Source: Frateuria_A yonginensis (GTDB taxonomy: Bacteria > Pseudomonadota > Gammaproteobacteria > Xanthomonadales > Rhodanobacteraceae). Taken from it: a stretch of 64,000 nt of DNA. This document shows, in pieces, positions 34,091-42,377 of this stretch. Made by a program: the position numbers and the translations under genes. Position 1 is the stretch's first letter. Every line of letters begins with the position of its first letter. The DNA lies in assembly GCF_037137055.1 (NCBI RefSeq), contig NZ_JBBBNY010000001.1, positions 558,001 through 622,000 of the forward strand, written 5' to 3'. A model generated the notes under the pieces. It was given only the letters and a program-made list of their open reading frames with translations, did not search any database and was not told the DNA's origin.

Positions 34091-34290
34091 GACAGACCAG
34101 GCAAGACTTCACTAAGGCCGGTGACAAGCTCACGCGACATATCTACTACTGCGTGCTGAGCGGCTCCAAGATCGAACGTGCGTTCGTGACAGAACGGGAC
34201 ACCTGCGACGAGGTGGTCGCCTACGCCGAGCTGCCACGCGGCTTCCTGATTTCCACCCCGGTAGGCGACTACAACCCCTCGGGCCGACAA
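34087..34290 (+). pseudogene. internal fragment of type III Res, opposite strand to its C-terminus
   Basis: The plus strand reads TRQDFTKAGDKLTRHIYY, SKIERAFVTERD and LPRGFLISTPVGDYNP, the block that in intact Res proteins lies immediately before the DWA..FKEG-VKHIYFVAETKG block. That next block is on the minus strand at 33746-33966. The two halves of one gene are therefore on opposite strands. Confidence 0.6.
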
Positions 34291-34772
34291 CGACGTGTAG
34301 GTTGGCCTCAAGGTCATGCGGTCGATGTGCTTCAACTGCGGAAGCGTGTGCAGCGTCGACTGGTAGAGAGCAGAAGCGAATTGCGTACGGGCAGGACGGT
34401 AGGTGGACAAATGACCTGGCATCACCGACCTCTCGGGAGCAAGGAGTGTAAGGCTCACCCAGTCAAGGCCTTCCATGCGGTTGCTTCCCCCCGTGTCGCC
34501 CCCTGGGGCACAGTCCTCGTGATTATCGCGTAGCGGCATTACGTCGCGCTCCCGCGGCTCACTGGCCCGGTAGCGCGGCCACGGCTCGATTTGAGCATCC
34601 ATTCGTGGCATGCGCTGTCGAGTTCAGCGAGGACTGCATACGTGCAAAAATGCTGATCCGGCGCGGTTCAATGCATCTGATTCGGTATCTGCGAAGTATG
34701 CGGGTATTTAAGCGGGTATCGTGGCTTGATGACTCGATTGTCACCCATTTTAATCAAAGAGATACATCGTAT
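34291..34772. other. unassigned region between element remnants and trpG
   Basis: About 480 bases. Open frames exist on both strands, but none resembles a protein I know. The last 100 bases are AT-richer and probably carry the trpG promoter. The core/element border must lie in this interval; no direct repeat or tRNA marks it. Confidence 0.4.
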
Positions 34773-35372
34773 ATGTTGCTGATGATCGACAACTACGACA
34801 GCTTCACCTTCAACCTCGTCCAGTACCTGGGCGAGCTGGGACAGGAGGTGAGGGTGGTGCGCAACGATGCGCTGGACGTGGCCGGCATCCGTGCGCTCGC
34901 CCCGTCGCACGTGATGATCTCGCCCGGCCCGGGCACGCCGGACGACGCCGGCGTCTCGCTGAGCGTGTTGCGCGAGCTCGCCGGACAGGTGCCGATCTTC
35001 GGCGTCTGCCTGGGCCACCAGGCGATCGGCCAGGCCTTCGGCGGCCGGGTGATCCGCGCCAAGCGGATCATGCACGGCAAGACCTCGCCGGTGCGCCACC
35101 GCGGCCAGGGCGTGTTCGCCGGCTTGCCGGATCCGTTCGAGGCGACCCGTTACCACTCGCTGGTGGTGGAGCAGGGTTCGCTGCCGGACTGCCTGGAAAT
35201 CACCGCGTGGACCGAGAACCCGGACGGCTCGATCGACGAGATCATGGGGCTGCGCCACAAGACGCTGCCGGTCGAGGGCGTGCAGTTCCATCCCGAGTCG
35301 ATCCTGACCCAGCACGGCCACGCCATGCTGGCCAACTTCCTCGGCCTGCCGCGGCGGAAACTGGCCGCATGA
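34773..35372 (+). CDS. trpG: anthranilate synthase component II (glutamine amidotransferase)
   Basis: 199-residue class I glutamine amidotransferase that supplies ammonia to TrpE for anthranilate synthesis; may also serve aminodeoxychorismate synthase. The triad is visible: Cys79 in GVCLGHQ, and His173 and Glu175 in FHPES. ATG 34773 gives MLLMIDNYDSFTFNLVQYLG, the normal N-terminus; AAAGAGAT lies about 12 bases upstream. It overlaps trpD by four bases. trpE, usually next to it in related genomes, is not on this side within the window. Confidence 0.95.
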   Translation: MLLMIDNYDSFTFNLVQYLGELGQEVRVVRNDALDVAGIRALAPSHVMISPGPGTPDDAGVSLSVLRELAGQVPIFGVCLGHQAIGQAFGGRVIRAKRIMHGKTSPVRHRGQGVFAGLPDPFEATRYHSLVVEQGSLPDCLEITAWTENPDGSIDEIMGLRHKTLPVEGVQFHPESILTQHGHAMLANFLGLPRRKLAA

Positions 35373-36421
35373 GCCCGCGCGAACTCACCATCACGCCGCA
35401 GGAGGCGCTCCAGCGCACCATCGAACACCGCGAGATCTTCCACGACGAGATGATCGCGCTGATGCGCCAGATCATGCGCGGGGAGGTCAGCCCGCTGATG
35501 ACCGCGGCGATCATCACCGGCCTGCGCGTGAAGAAGGAGACGGTGGGCGAGATCACCGGCGCGGCGCGCGTGATGCGCGAACTGTCGGCCAAGGTCGAGG
35601 TGCCGCCGCACCCGCACTTCCTGGACATCGTGGGTACCGGCGGCGATGGCGCCTGCAGCTTCAACATCTCCACCGCGTCGATGTTCGTGGCCGCGGCGGC
35701 GGGCGCGCGCGTGGCGAAGCACGGCGGGCGCAGCGTGTCCTCGAAATCGGGCAGCGCCGACGTGCTCGAGGCGCTCGGTGCGGTGATCGACCTCGCCCCC
35801 GCGCAGGTCGCCCAGTGCATGGAGGCGACCGGCATCGGCTTCATGTTCGCCCCCAACCACCACCCGGCGATGAAGGTGGTGGCGCCGGTGCGGCGGGAAA
35901 TGGGCGTGCGCACGTTGTTCAACATCCTCGGGCCGCTGACCAACCCGGCCGACGCGCCGAACATCCTGATGGGCGTGTTCCATCCGGACCTGGTCGGCAT
36001 CCAGGTGCGCGTGCTGCAGGCGCTGGGTGCGCGCCACGCGATGGTGGTGTGGGGCCGCGACGGCATGGACGAGATCTCGCTGGGCGCCGCCACGCTGGTC
36101 GGCGAGCTGCGTGGCGGCGAGGTGCGCGAGTACGAGATCGAGCCGGAGGATTTCGGCCTGGCGATGGCCTCCAGCCGCAACCTGCGGGTGGAGAACGTGG
36201 AGGAGTCCAGGGCCATGCTGCTGGACGCGCTGGGCGGACGCCACGGCGTGCCGCACGACATCGTCTGCCTCAACGCCGGCGCGGCGCTCTACACCGCGGG
36301 CGTGGCCGGTGACGTCGACGAGGGCATCACGCTGGCGCGCGACACCATCGCCAGCGGCGCGGCGCATGCGAAAATGGTGGAGTTCATCGCCGCGACGCGG
36401 CGGCTGGCGGAACGGGCCTAG
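35369..36421 (+). CDS. trpD: anthranilate phosphoribosyltransferase
   Basis: Transfers phosphoribosyl from PRPP to anthranilate, second step of tryptophan synthesis. The PRPP-binding motif GTGGDGACSFNIST is at about residues 87-100, and KHGGRSVSSKSGSADVLEALG follows as expected. 350 residues is normal length. The ATG overlaps the trpG stop (ATGA). Followed after 60 bases by trpC. Confidence 0.96.
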   Translation: MSPRELTITPQEALQRTIEHREIFHDEMIALMRQIMRGEVSPLMTAAIITGLRVKKETVGEITGAARVMRELSAKVEVPPHPHFLDIVGTGGDGACSFNISTASMFVAAAAGARVAKHGGRSVSSKSGSADVLEALGAVIDLAPAQVAQCMEATGIGFMFAPNHHPAMKVVAPVRREMGVRTLFNILGPLTNPADAPNILMGVFHPDLVGIQVRVLQALGARHAMVVWGRDGMDEISLGAATLVGELRGGEVREYEIEPEDFGLAMASSRNLRVENVEESRAMLLDALGGRHGVPHDIVCLNAGAALYTAGVAGDVDEGITLARDTIASGAAHAKMVEFIAATRRLAERA

Positions 36422-36481
36422 GTTGCATGCCGGCCGGCCCGGTACCGGCTGCGAGCATCCTGTCCCACGGTTCGTCCATCC

Positions 36482-37276
36482 ATGACCGACATCCTCCAAC
36501 GCATCCTCGCACGCAAGGCCGAGGAGATCGCCGAACGCAGCGCCGCGCTGCCGCTGACCGAGCTTTCCGCCCGCATCGAAGACCTGCCGCCGACGCGCGG
36601 CTTTGCCGCCGCGATCGAGGACAGGCTGGCGGCCGGGCTGCCCGCGGTGGTCGCCGAGGTCAAGAAGGCGAGCCCCAGCCAGGGCGTGATCCGCGCCGAC
36701 TTCGACCCGGCCGCGATCGCGCGCAGCTATGCCGCGGGCGGGGCCGCCTGCCTCTCGGTGCTGACCGACCGCGACTTCTTCCAGGGCAGCGAGGCGTACC
36801 TGCAGCAGGCGCGCGCGGCCTGCGCGTTGCCGGTGCTGCGCAAGGACTTCATCGTCGATCCCTATCAGGTCTACGAGGCGCGCGTGATCGGCGCCGACTG
36901 CGTCCTGCTGATCGTGGCGGCGCTGGACGACGCCGCGCTGCTGGAGCTCTCCCTGCTCGCCGCGGAGCTGGACCTGGACGTGCTGTGCGAAGTGCACGAC
37001 GCCGACGAACTGGAACGCGCCTTGGCGCTGCCGGTGCCGCTGATCGGCGTCAACAACCGCAACCTGCGCACCTTCGAAACCTCGCTCGACACGTCGCTCG
37101 CGCTGAAGGCGCGTATGGTCGACGACGGACGCGTACTGGTGGCCGAATCGGGCATCCACACCCGCGAGGACGTGGCACGCCTGCGCGCGGCCGACATCCA
37201 TGCGTTCCTGGTCGGCGAGGCCTTCATGCGTGCCGACGATCCGGGATCGGCGCTCGGGCAGTTGTTCGCGGGCTGA
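36482..37276 (+). CDS. trpC: indole-3-glycerol phosphate synthase
   Basis: 264-residue TIM-barrel enzyme that closes the indole ring from CdRP. Diagnostic blocks are AEVKKASPSQGVIR, VLRKDFIVDPYQVYEAR, GVNNRNLRTFETSLDTS and VAESGIHTREDV, covering the catalytic Glu/Lys residues. It is monofunctional, without a fused TrpF. It is followed two bases later by the HAD gene, so the trpGDC unit probably extends into that gene. Confidence 0.96.
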   Translation: MTDILQRILARKAEEIAERSAALPLTELSARIEDLPPTRGFAAAIEDRLAAGLPAVVAEVKKASPSQGVIRADFDPAAIARSYAAGGAACLSVLTDRDFFQGSEAYLQQARAACALPVLRKDFIVDPYQVYEARVIGADCVLLIVAALDDAALLELSLLAAELDLDVLCEVHDADELERALALPVPLIGVNNRNLRTFETSLDTSLALKARMVDDGRVLVAESGIHTREDVARLRAADIHAFLVGEAFMRADDPGSALGQLFAG

Positions 37277-37278
37277 CG

Positions 37279-37953
37279 ATGGACGGGCAGGACACCCTGG
37301 ATGCCGGCGCCCCGCCGGTCGTGCTGTTCGACTTCGACGGCGTGCTGACCCACGCCGACACCTACGAGCTGTTCGTGCGCGAGCGCTACGCGCGCTCGCC
37401 GGGACGCAAGCTGCTCGCCCTGCTGGCGCTGCCCTGGCTGTTGCTGATGTGGCCGCTCACGCGACGGCTGCGGCGCGCGTTGGTCCATATCGCCCTGCTG
37501 GGGCTGGACGAATCGGGCTATCGCGCCGCGGTGGAGGCGTTCGCGGCGCAGCTGGTGCGCCGCCCTGGCCATTTCTGCCGCGACGGCGTGCGCGCGCTGC
37601 GCCGCCACCAGGCGGCGGGCGAGCGGGTGATCGTGGTCACCGGCTGCGAGCACACGCTGGTCGAGAGCCTGCTGGCGCAGCTGGGGCTGCGCGAGGTGGA
37701 GCTGGTCGCTTCCCGGCTCAAGCCCGGCCCGCTGGGCCTGCGCCTCGCCCATCACAACATCGGCGCCGGCAAGCTCAAGGCGCTGGCCGCGCATGGCGTG
37801 CCCGCCTGGCGCCGTGCCTACGGCGATTCCCTGCACGATCTGCCCATGCTCGAGGCGGCAGCCGAGCCGGTACTGGTCAATGGCACGCCGAAGCTGTGCA
37901 AGCGCATCGAGCAGGCGCTGGGGCGGCCGGTAGAGCGGGTGGCCTGGTACTAG
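37279..37953 (+). CDS. HAD-IB family phosphatase
   Basis: 224-residue haloacid dehalogenase-like hydrolase. Motif I is DFDGVLTHADTYELF, motif II is VVTGCEHTLVE (Thr), and the C-terminal acidic motif is GDSLHDLPML. The closest functional relatives are phosphoserine phosphatase-like HAD-IB proteins; the substrate cannot be read from the sequence. A hydrophobic segment LLALLALPWLLLMWPL sits in the cap region and may be membrane-associated. The start follows the trpC stop by two bases. Confidence 0.85.
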   Translation: MDGQDTLDAGAPPVVLFDFDGVLTHADTYELFVRERYARSPGRKLLALLALPWLLLMWPLTRRLRRALVHIALLGLDESGYRAAVEAFAAQLVRRPGHFCRDGVRALRRHQAAGERVIVVTGCEHTLVESLLAQLGLREVELVASRLKPGPLGLRLAHHNIGAGKLKALAAHGVPAWRRAYGDSLHDLPMLEAAAEPVLVNGTPKLCKRIEQALGRPVERVAWY

Positions 37954-38038
37954 GCTCCGACCGACCGGCGGCGCTCCAGGGGGCGGTGGCCGTCCGCGGG
38001 ACGTGCCGATGGGGTCTTGCGCAGACGTCGTTTCCGAA

Positions 38039-38058
38039 ATACGTTAGTTCTAACGTAT
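38039..38058. promoter_or_regulatory. 20-base perfect palindrome upstream of MarR-GNAT gene
   Basis: ATACGTTAG - TT - CTAACGTAT ends 22 bases before the start codon at 38081. Size and symmetry fit a MarR-family operator, and the adjacent gene encodes a MarR domain, so autoregulation is likely by inference. Confidence 0.6.
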
Positions 38059-38080
38059 CTCCTGCGATGGCGAGTCTCCC

Positions 38081-39034
38081 ATGTACCTGGCCTCCCTCGA
38101 AAGGCTGGCTCTCGGCAGCCGGCTGAAGGCACTCAGTGATCAATTCTACGGCGCGGCGGATGAGGTGTACCGCGCACTCGGCGCGCCGATCGAGTCGCGC
38201 TGGCTGCCGGTGCTGCGCTACCTGTGGGACACGGGCCCCAGCTCGGTGACGGACGTCGCCGACGCGATCGGCCAGACCCACTCGGCGGTAAGCCAGCTCA
38301 CCGCCAAGCTGGTGCGCGCGGGCATGGTGCGGCGCCGACGCGATCCGGGGGACGGGCGACGCACCGTGCTCACTCTCACCGACAAGGCGCAGGCGGCGCT
38401 CGCCGGACTGGGCCCGATCTGGTGCGCCGTACGGCGCGGCGTGAATGCCTCCCTGGGCGACCAGGCCAGCCGCCTGCTGGAGGCCGTCGCGGCCTGCGAG
38501 GACGCCCTGCGCGACCGGCCGGTCGCGGCGGCGATACTGGCCGAGCACACCACGATCGTGGCGACGCCGCTGGAGATCGTCCCCTACGCGCCGGCGCTGC
38601 GCGAGCACTTCTACCGGCTCAACGCGCAATGGCTGGAGCGGCATTTCCGCATCGAGGACGTCGACCGCGCCGTGCTGGGCGACCCGGAGCGCTACATCCT
38701 GCGGCCGGGCGGCGCGATCTTCTTCGCTCGGCTGGGCGAGGACGTCATCGGCACCTGCGCCCTGCTGCAGGAGTCGCCGGGCGTGTTCGAGCTCACCAAG
38801 ATGGGGGTGGACGAGACCTTCCGCGGCCTCGGCGCGGGCAAGCGCCTGCTCGATGCGTGCATCGCCGAGTTCCACCGGCGCGGCGGCCACCGGCTGTTCC
38901 TGGAGTCCAACAGTCGCCTGACGACCGCGCTGCGGATGTACGAGAAGGCCGGCTTCGTGATGCAACCGACGATACGGCCGGGCTCGCATTACGAACGGGC
39001 GGACGTCTACATGATCTATCAGCCGCAGGCATAG
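38081..39034 (+). CDS. MarR-type regulator fused to GNAT acetyltransferase
   Basis: 317 residues. Residues 1-145 are a MarR winged helix (DVADAIGQTHSAVSQLTAKL, then RRRDPGDGRRTVLTLT). Residues 175-317 are a GNAT N-acetyltransferase with the acetyl-CoA loop FRGLGAGKRLLDACIAEF. Such bifunctional proteins occur in many proteobacteria; substrates are mostly unknown. A perfect palindrome lies upstream. The gene converges on clp. Confidence 0.88.
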   Translation: MYLASLERLALGSRLKALSDQFYGAADEVYRALGAPIESRWLPVLRYLWDTGPSSVTDVADAIGQTHSAVSQLTAKLVRAGMVRRRRDPGDGRRTVLTLTDKAQAALAGLGPIWCAVRRGVNASLGDQASRLLEAVAACEDALRDRPVAAAILAEHTTIVATPLEIVPYAPALREHFYRLNAQWLERHFRIEDVDRAVLGDPERYILRPGGAIFFARLGEDVIGTCALLQESPGVFELTKMGVDETFRGLGAGKRLLDACIAEFHRRGGHRLFLESNSRLTTALRMYEKAGFVMQPTIRPGSHYERADVYMIYQPQA

Positions 39035-39124
39035 CCACCGGCGCCTGCTTGGAGCGCCGCGAGCGGCCTGGGTGGCGCCGAGCGACAGGCCGGGGCGCCT
39101 GGCCTGCCCCTCTCCGGACGGGGG

Positions 39125-39877
39125 TCAGCGGGTGCCGCGCACCACGATGGTCTTGCCGGAGACGTTGATCATGCCCTGCTCCTCCAGCTGCTTGAGCACG
39201 CGGCCGACCATCTCGCGCGAGCAACCCACGATGCGGCTGACCTCCTGGCGGGAGATGCGGATCTGCGTGCCGTCGGGGTGGGTCATCGCGTCCGGCTCCT
39301 GGCACAGGTCCAGCAGCGTGCGGGAGATGCGGTTGGTCACGTCCATGAAGGCCATGCGGCTGACCTGGCGCGAGGTGCGCAGCAGGCGGTTGGTCAGCTG
39401 CGAGCCGATCGCGAACAGGATCTTCGGGCATTCCTCGCGCAGCGGGCCTTCCATCAGCTGGAACAGGCGCTCGTAGCTGATCTCGGCCATCTCGCAGGGC
39501 GTGCGGCTGCGCACGATGGACTCGCGCTGCGCCTGCTCGACGAACAGGCCCATCTCGCCGATGAACTGGCCGCGGTTCAGGTAGGCCAGGATCAGCTCGC
39601 GGCCCTGCTCGTCCTCGGTGCAGACCGCCAGCGAGCCCTCGATGATGTAGTAGAGCGTGTTGGCCGGGTCGCCCGGGCGGATGATCGCGGTCTTGCCGGG
39701 ATAGCGCCGGCGGTGGCAGAGCGCCAGGAAACGCTCCATCGATGCCGGGTCGGGCGCGAAGCTCAGCGGCGCCTGGGACCGTTCGAAAGCCTGCTGGAGT
39801 TGGTATTTGAGTTGCGCCACGTTGGTATTCCACTGGTTGAGCCAAGGCGCTGCCGCCAAGTCGCTACCATGCAACAC
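39125..39877 (-). CDS. clp: Clp/CRP-family global regulator
   Basis: CRP-type regulator. The cyclic-nucleotide-binding fold spans about 40-150 (RPGDPANTLYYIIEGSLAV, RGQFIGEMGLF) and the HTH about 175-245 (ISRQEVSRIVGCSREMVGRV). The neighbourhood trpC...clp-speD is that of Xanthomonas clp, whose product binds c-di-GMP and controls virulence and exoenzyme genes. The start is uncertain: TTG 39877 opens the frame, and GTG 39820 (19 codons later) would give the N-terminus VAQLKYQLQQAFER. No ATG precedes the domain. Confidence 0.88.
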   Translation of the reverse strand: MLHGSDLAAAPWLNQWNTNVAQLKYQLQQAFERSQAPLSFAPDPASMERFLALCHRRRYPGKTAIIRPGDPANTLYYIIEGSLAVCTEDEQGRELILAYLNRGQFIGEMGLFVEQAQRESIVRSRTPCEMAEISYERLFQLMEGPLREECPKILFAIGSQLTNRLLRTSRQVSRMAFMDVTNRISRTLLDLCQEPDAMTHPDGTQIRISRQEVSRIVGCSREMVGRVLKQLEEQGMINVSGKTIVVRGTR

Positions 39878-40095
39878 GGACCCTGGCCGATCAAGAGATG
39901 ACCGGCTCGGGTACCGTCGAGTTCTGTTTTCCGCCGTTTTGCCGCATACTTGGCAGTCTTTCGTCCAGGCTGTCGGTCCGGGCGGAACCGGGGTCGCGCA
40001 GGATGAGGGTCCTGGCGCGTCTTTTCTTTTTCGCGGGGACCCTTGCTGCTAACCCGCCTCATCTGCTGGCCGTGTTCCGGCCATGGAGAGTCGCC

Positions 40096-40881
40096 GTGGT
40101 GAAACCGCTCCCGCGCCTGCGCCTGCAGGGCTTCAACAACCTGACCAAGGCCCTCAGCTTCAACATCTACGACATCTGCTACGCGGTGTCCGAAGAGCAG
40201 CGCCAACGCTACATCGAGTACATCGACGAGCAGTACGACGCCGACCGCCTGACCCAGATCCTCACCGACGTGGCGGAGATCATCGGCGCGAACATCCTCA
40301 ACATCGCGCGCCAGGACTACGACCCGCAGGGCGCCTCGGTGACCATCCTGATCTCCGAGGAGCCGGTGGTGGAGAAGCTCGGCCGCGATTCGATCGCGGG
40401 CGCGGTGGTCGCGCACATGGACAAGAGCCACATCACCGTCCACACCTACCCCGAGACGCACCCGCACAACGGCATCGCGACCTTCCGCGCGGACATCGAC
40501 GTTGCCACCTGCGGCGTGATCTCCCCGCTGAAGGCCCTGAACTACCTGATCGACAGCTTCGAGTCGGACATCGTGGTGTGCGACTACCGCGTGCGCGGCT
40601 TCACCCGCGACGTGAAGGGCAAGAAGCACTTCATCGACCACAAGATCAACTCGGTGCAGGACTACCTGGCGCGCCACATCCGGCAGAAGTACGAGATGTT
40701 CGACGTCAACGTGTACCAGGAGAACATCTTCCACACGAAGATGCACATCAAGGACTTCGACCTGGACACCTACCTGTTCGAGGCGCACGCGGACGACCTG
40801 TCGTTCAAGGAGCGCCAGCGCATCGAGTCGCTGCTCAAGCGCGAGATCGAGGAACTGTTCCACGGCCGCAACCTGATGTGA
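40096..40881 (+). CDS. speD: S-adenosylmethionine decarboxylase proenzyme
   Basis: Makes decarboxylated SAM, the aminopropyl donor for spermidine. It is a pyruvoyl enzyme: autocleavage occurs before Ser111 in MDKSHITVHTYPETHP. The 261-residue length and N-terminus MVKPLPRLRLQGFNNLTK match the xanthomonad type, which is why GTG 40096 (GGAGAG five bases upstream) is chosen although the frame opens ~200 bases earlier. Divergent from clp; the 218-base gap carries both promoters, and I see no riboswitch there. A strong terminator follows. Confidence 0.94.
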   Translation: MVKPLPRLRLQGFNNLTKALSFNIYDICYAVSEEQRQRYIEYIDEQYDADRLTQILTDVAEIIGANILNIARQDYDPQGASVTILISEEPVVEKLGRDSIAGAVVAHMDKSHITVHTYPETHPHNGIATFRADIDVATCGVISPLKALNYLIDSFESDIVVCDYRVRGFTRDVKGKKHFIDHKINSVQDYLARHIRQKYEMFDVNVYQENIFHTKMHIKDFDLDTYLFEAHADDLSFKERQRIESLLKREIEELFHGRNLM

Positions 40882-40888
40882 CCGAAGA

Positions 40889-40911
40889 CCCCGCCGCCCG
40901 GCGGGGTTTTT
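40889..40911 (+). terminator. rho-independent terminator of speD
   Basis: A seven-base GC stem (40889-40895 with 40900-40906) closes a GCCC loop and is followed by TTTTT, eight bases after the speD stop. Confidence 0.85.
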
Positions 40912-40946
40912 CGTCGCGCGCACGTGGGCGCGGCTAGCCTGCGGGG

Positions 40947-41636
40947 ATGCGCGCCTTCCTGCTGTTCCTGCTGCTGCTCGCGTTGCTGGCGCTGGTGTGC
41001 TCGCGCGGCTGGCGTCCGCCGGACCGCTACGACCCGTGGGCGCCGCTGGACCTGCGCGCGCCGCCGGACCTGTTCTTGCACTACAAGCTCGGACGGCTGG
41101 GTGCGGATCCGCGGGCCTGCCGCGCCACACTGGCGCAGGCGGGCGCGCGCTTCGAGCCGCTGCCCGACCGCCGGGGGCCCGGCGCATGCGGCTGGACCGA
41201 CGCGGTGCGCCTGCGCGGCACCGGCGAGGCGCTGCTCGCACACCCGGCGGTCGTCACCTGCCCGCTGGCGGCCAGCCTGGTGCTGCTCGACCGCCAGGTG
41301 CTGCAACCGGCGGCACGCGAGCTCTACGGCGGCCCGGTCGCGCGGATCGACCATGTCGGCGGCTACGCCTGCCGCAACCTCTACGGCCGTGCAGCGGCAC
41401 CACTCAGCCACCACGCCCGCGCGGCCGCGATCGACCTCACCGGGTTCGCGCTGGCCGACGGACGCCGGCTGCGCATCGCCGACGACTGGAACGGGCAGGG
41501 CAGGGCCGCCGCGTTCCTGCACCGGGTGCACAACCGCGCCTGCGAGGTCGTCGGCATGGTGCTGGGCCCCGACTACAACCTCGAGCACCACAGCCACTTC
41601 CACGTGGAGGCGACGGGCTGGGGGTATTGCCGCTGA
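40947..41636 (+). CDS. extensin-like C-terminal domain protein
   Basis: 229 residues with an N-terminal anchor (AFLLFLLLLALLALVC). The rest is the bacterial extensin-like family: CGWTDAVRL, then HVGGYACRNLYGR, SHHARAAAIDLTGFAL and HHSHFHVEATGWGYC. The His/Asp pattern resembles D-alanyl-D-alanine carboxypeptidase (VanY/LAS) metallopeptidases, so a cell-wall role is plausible. Position between speD and coq7 is conserved in relatives as far as I recall; no operon partners. Confidence 0.8.
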   Translation: MRAFLLFLLLLALLALVCSRGWRPPDRYDPWAPLDLRAPPDLFLHYKLGRLGADPRACRATLAQAGARFEPLPDRRGPGACGWTDAVRLRGTGEALLAHPAVVTCPLAASLVLLDRQVLQPAARELYGGPVARIDHVGGYACRNLYGRAAAPLSHHARAAAIDLTGFALADGRRLRIADDWNGQGRAAAFLHRVHNRACEVVGMVLGPDYNLEHHSHFHVEATGWGYCR

Positions 41637-41648
41637 CCTGCTGGCGGC

Positions 41649-41724
41649 AGGAGCGGGCTTGCTCGCGGTGCGCCTTTTTGCTCCGGCGGCTTCAGGCACG
41701 AGCATCGCGAGCAAGCCCGCTGCT
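41649..41724. repeat. REP-like inverted repeat between convergent genes
   Basis: Arms of 23 bases (41649-41671 and 41702-41724) are complementary with two mismatches around a 30-base loop. The arms contain GCGGGCTTGCTCGCG. The stretch CATCGCGAGCAAG recurs at 53238-53250, so it is a dispersed repeat. Between the ends of the extensin-like gene and coq7 it may also serve as a bidirectional terminator. Confidence 0.65.
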
Positions 41725-41735
41725 ATCGGCGGCGG

Positions 41736-42377
41736 TCAGATGCGGTAGGCGAGGGTCTTCATCACCTGCGAACTCAGGTGCATCAGGCCCGGGATGGGGA
41801 ACGGCAGTGCGATGCCGCCGCGCGCCCGGGCACTGTCCGCATGACGCGCCTCGTCAGCTTGCATCTGCGCCAGGACCGCGCGCGAACGCGCGTCCTGCGG
41901 CGGCAGGCGTTGCAGGTGGTCCTCCAGGTGCGCCTCGACCTGGCGCTCGGTCTCCACCACGAAGCCCAGGCTCACCCGGTCGCCGACCAGCGCCGCGGCC
42001 GCGCCGATGGCGTAGCTGCCCGCGTACCACAGCGGGTTGAGCAGGCTCGGGCGACTGTGGAGTTCGCGCAGGCGCTGCGCGCACCAGGCCAGGTGGTCGG
42101 TTTCTTCGGCGGCGGCGTGCCGCAGGTGCTCGCGGGTGGCCTCGTCCCGGGCGAGCGCGGCCTGGCCGTCGTACAGCGCCTGGGCGCAAACCTCGCCGGT
42201 GTGATTCACCCGCATCAATCCGGCGGCGTGGCGCCGTTCGTGCTGCTCGAGCGGAGCTTCCTCCAGTGGCGTCGCCGGCGAAGGGCGCGCCGCTTCCGGT
42301 GCGCCGGCGACCGTTTCCAGGGCGCGTTCGATGCCGGCCAGCAGGCGGTCGAGCGGGGAGAGCGTGCGGACGTTCAT
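41736..42377 (-). CDS. coq7: demethoxyubiquinone hydroxylase, Coq7 family
   Basis: Di-iron hydroxylase of the penultimate ubiquinone step, 213 residues. The carboxylate/His ligand pattern is visible: MRVNHTGEVCAQALY, EETDHLAW, VETERQVEAHL and MQADEARHADSA. ATG 42377 overlaps the stop of the upstream Fe-S gene by four bases; the frame continues upstream only as a shadow of that gene. It is membrane-associated in the family. Confidence 0.93.
   Translation of the reverse strand: MNVRTLSPLDRLLAGIERALETVAGAPEAARPSPATPLEEAPLEQHERRHAAGLMRVNHTGEVCAQALYDGQAALARDEATREHLRHAAAEETDHLAWCAQRLRELHSRPSLLNPLWYAGSYAIGAAAALVGDRVSLGFVVETERQVEAHLEDHLQRLPPQDARSRAVLAQMQADEARHADSARARGGIALPFPIPGLMHLSSQVMKTLAYRI

Noticed and set aside
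20636..34772. Prophage considered for the mobile region.
   Set aside because: No capsid, tail, terminase, holin or lysin gene is visible; relaxase and RadC/DUF932 point to a mobilisable element.
35150..37201. Open frame of 683 codons on the minus strand.
   Set aside because: It lies antisense to trpG, trpD and trpC, which have clear motifs; its His/Arg-rich translation is typical of shadow frames.
39878..40095. Riboswitch considered upstream of speD.
   Set aside because: No recognisable SAM or other aptamer sequence; the 218 bases only need to hold two divergent promoters.
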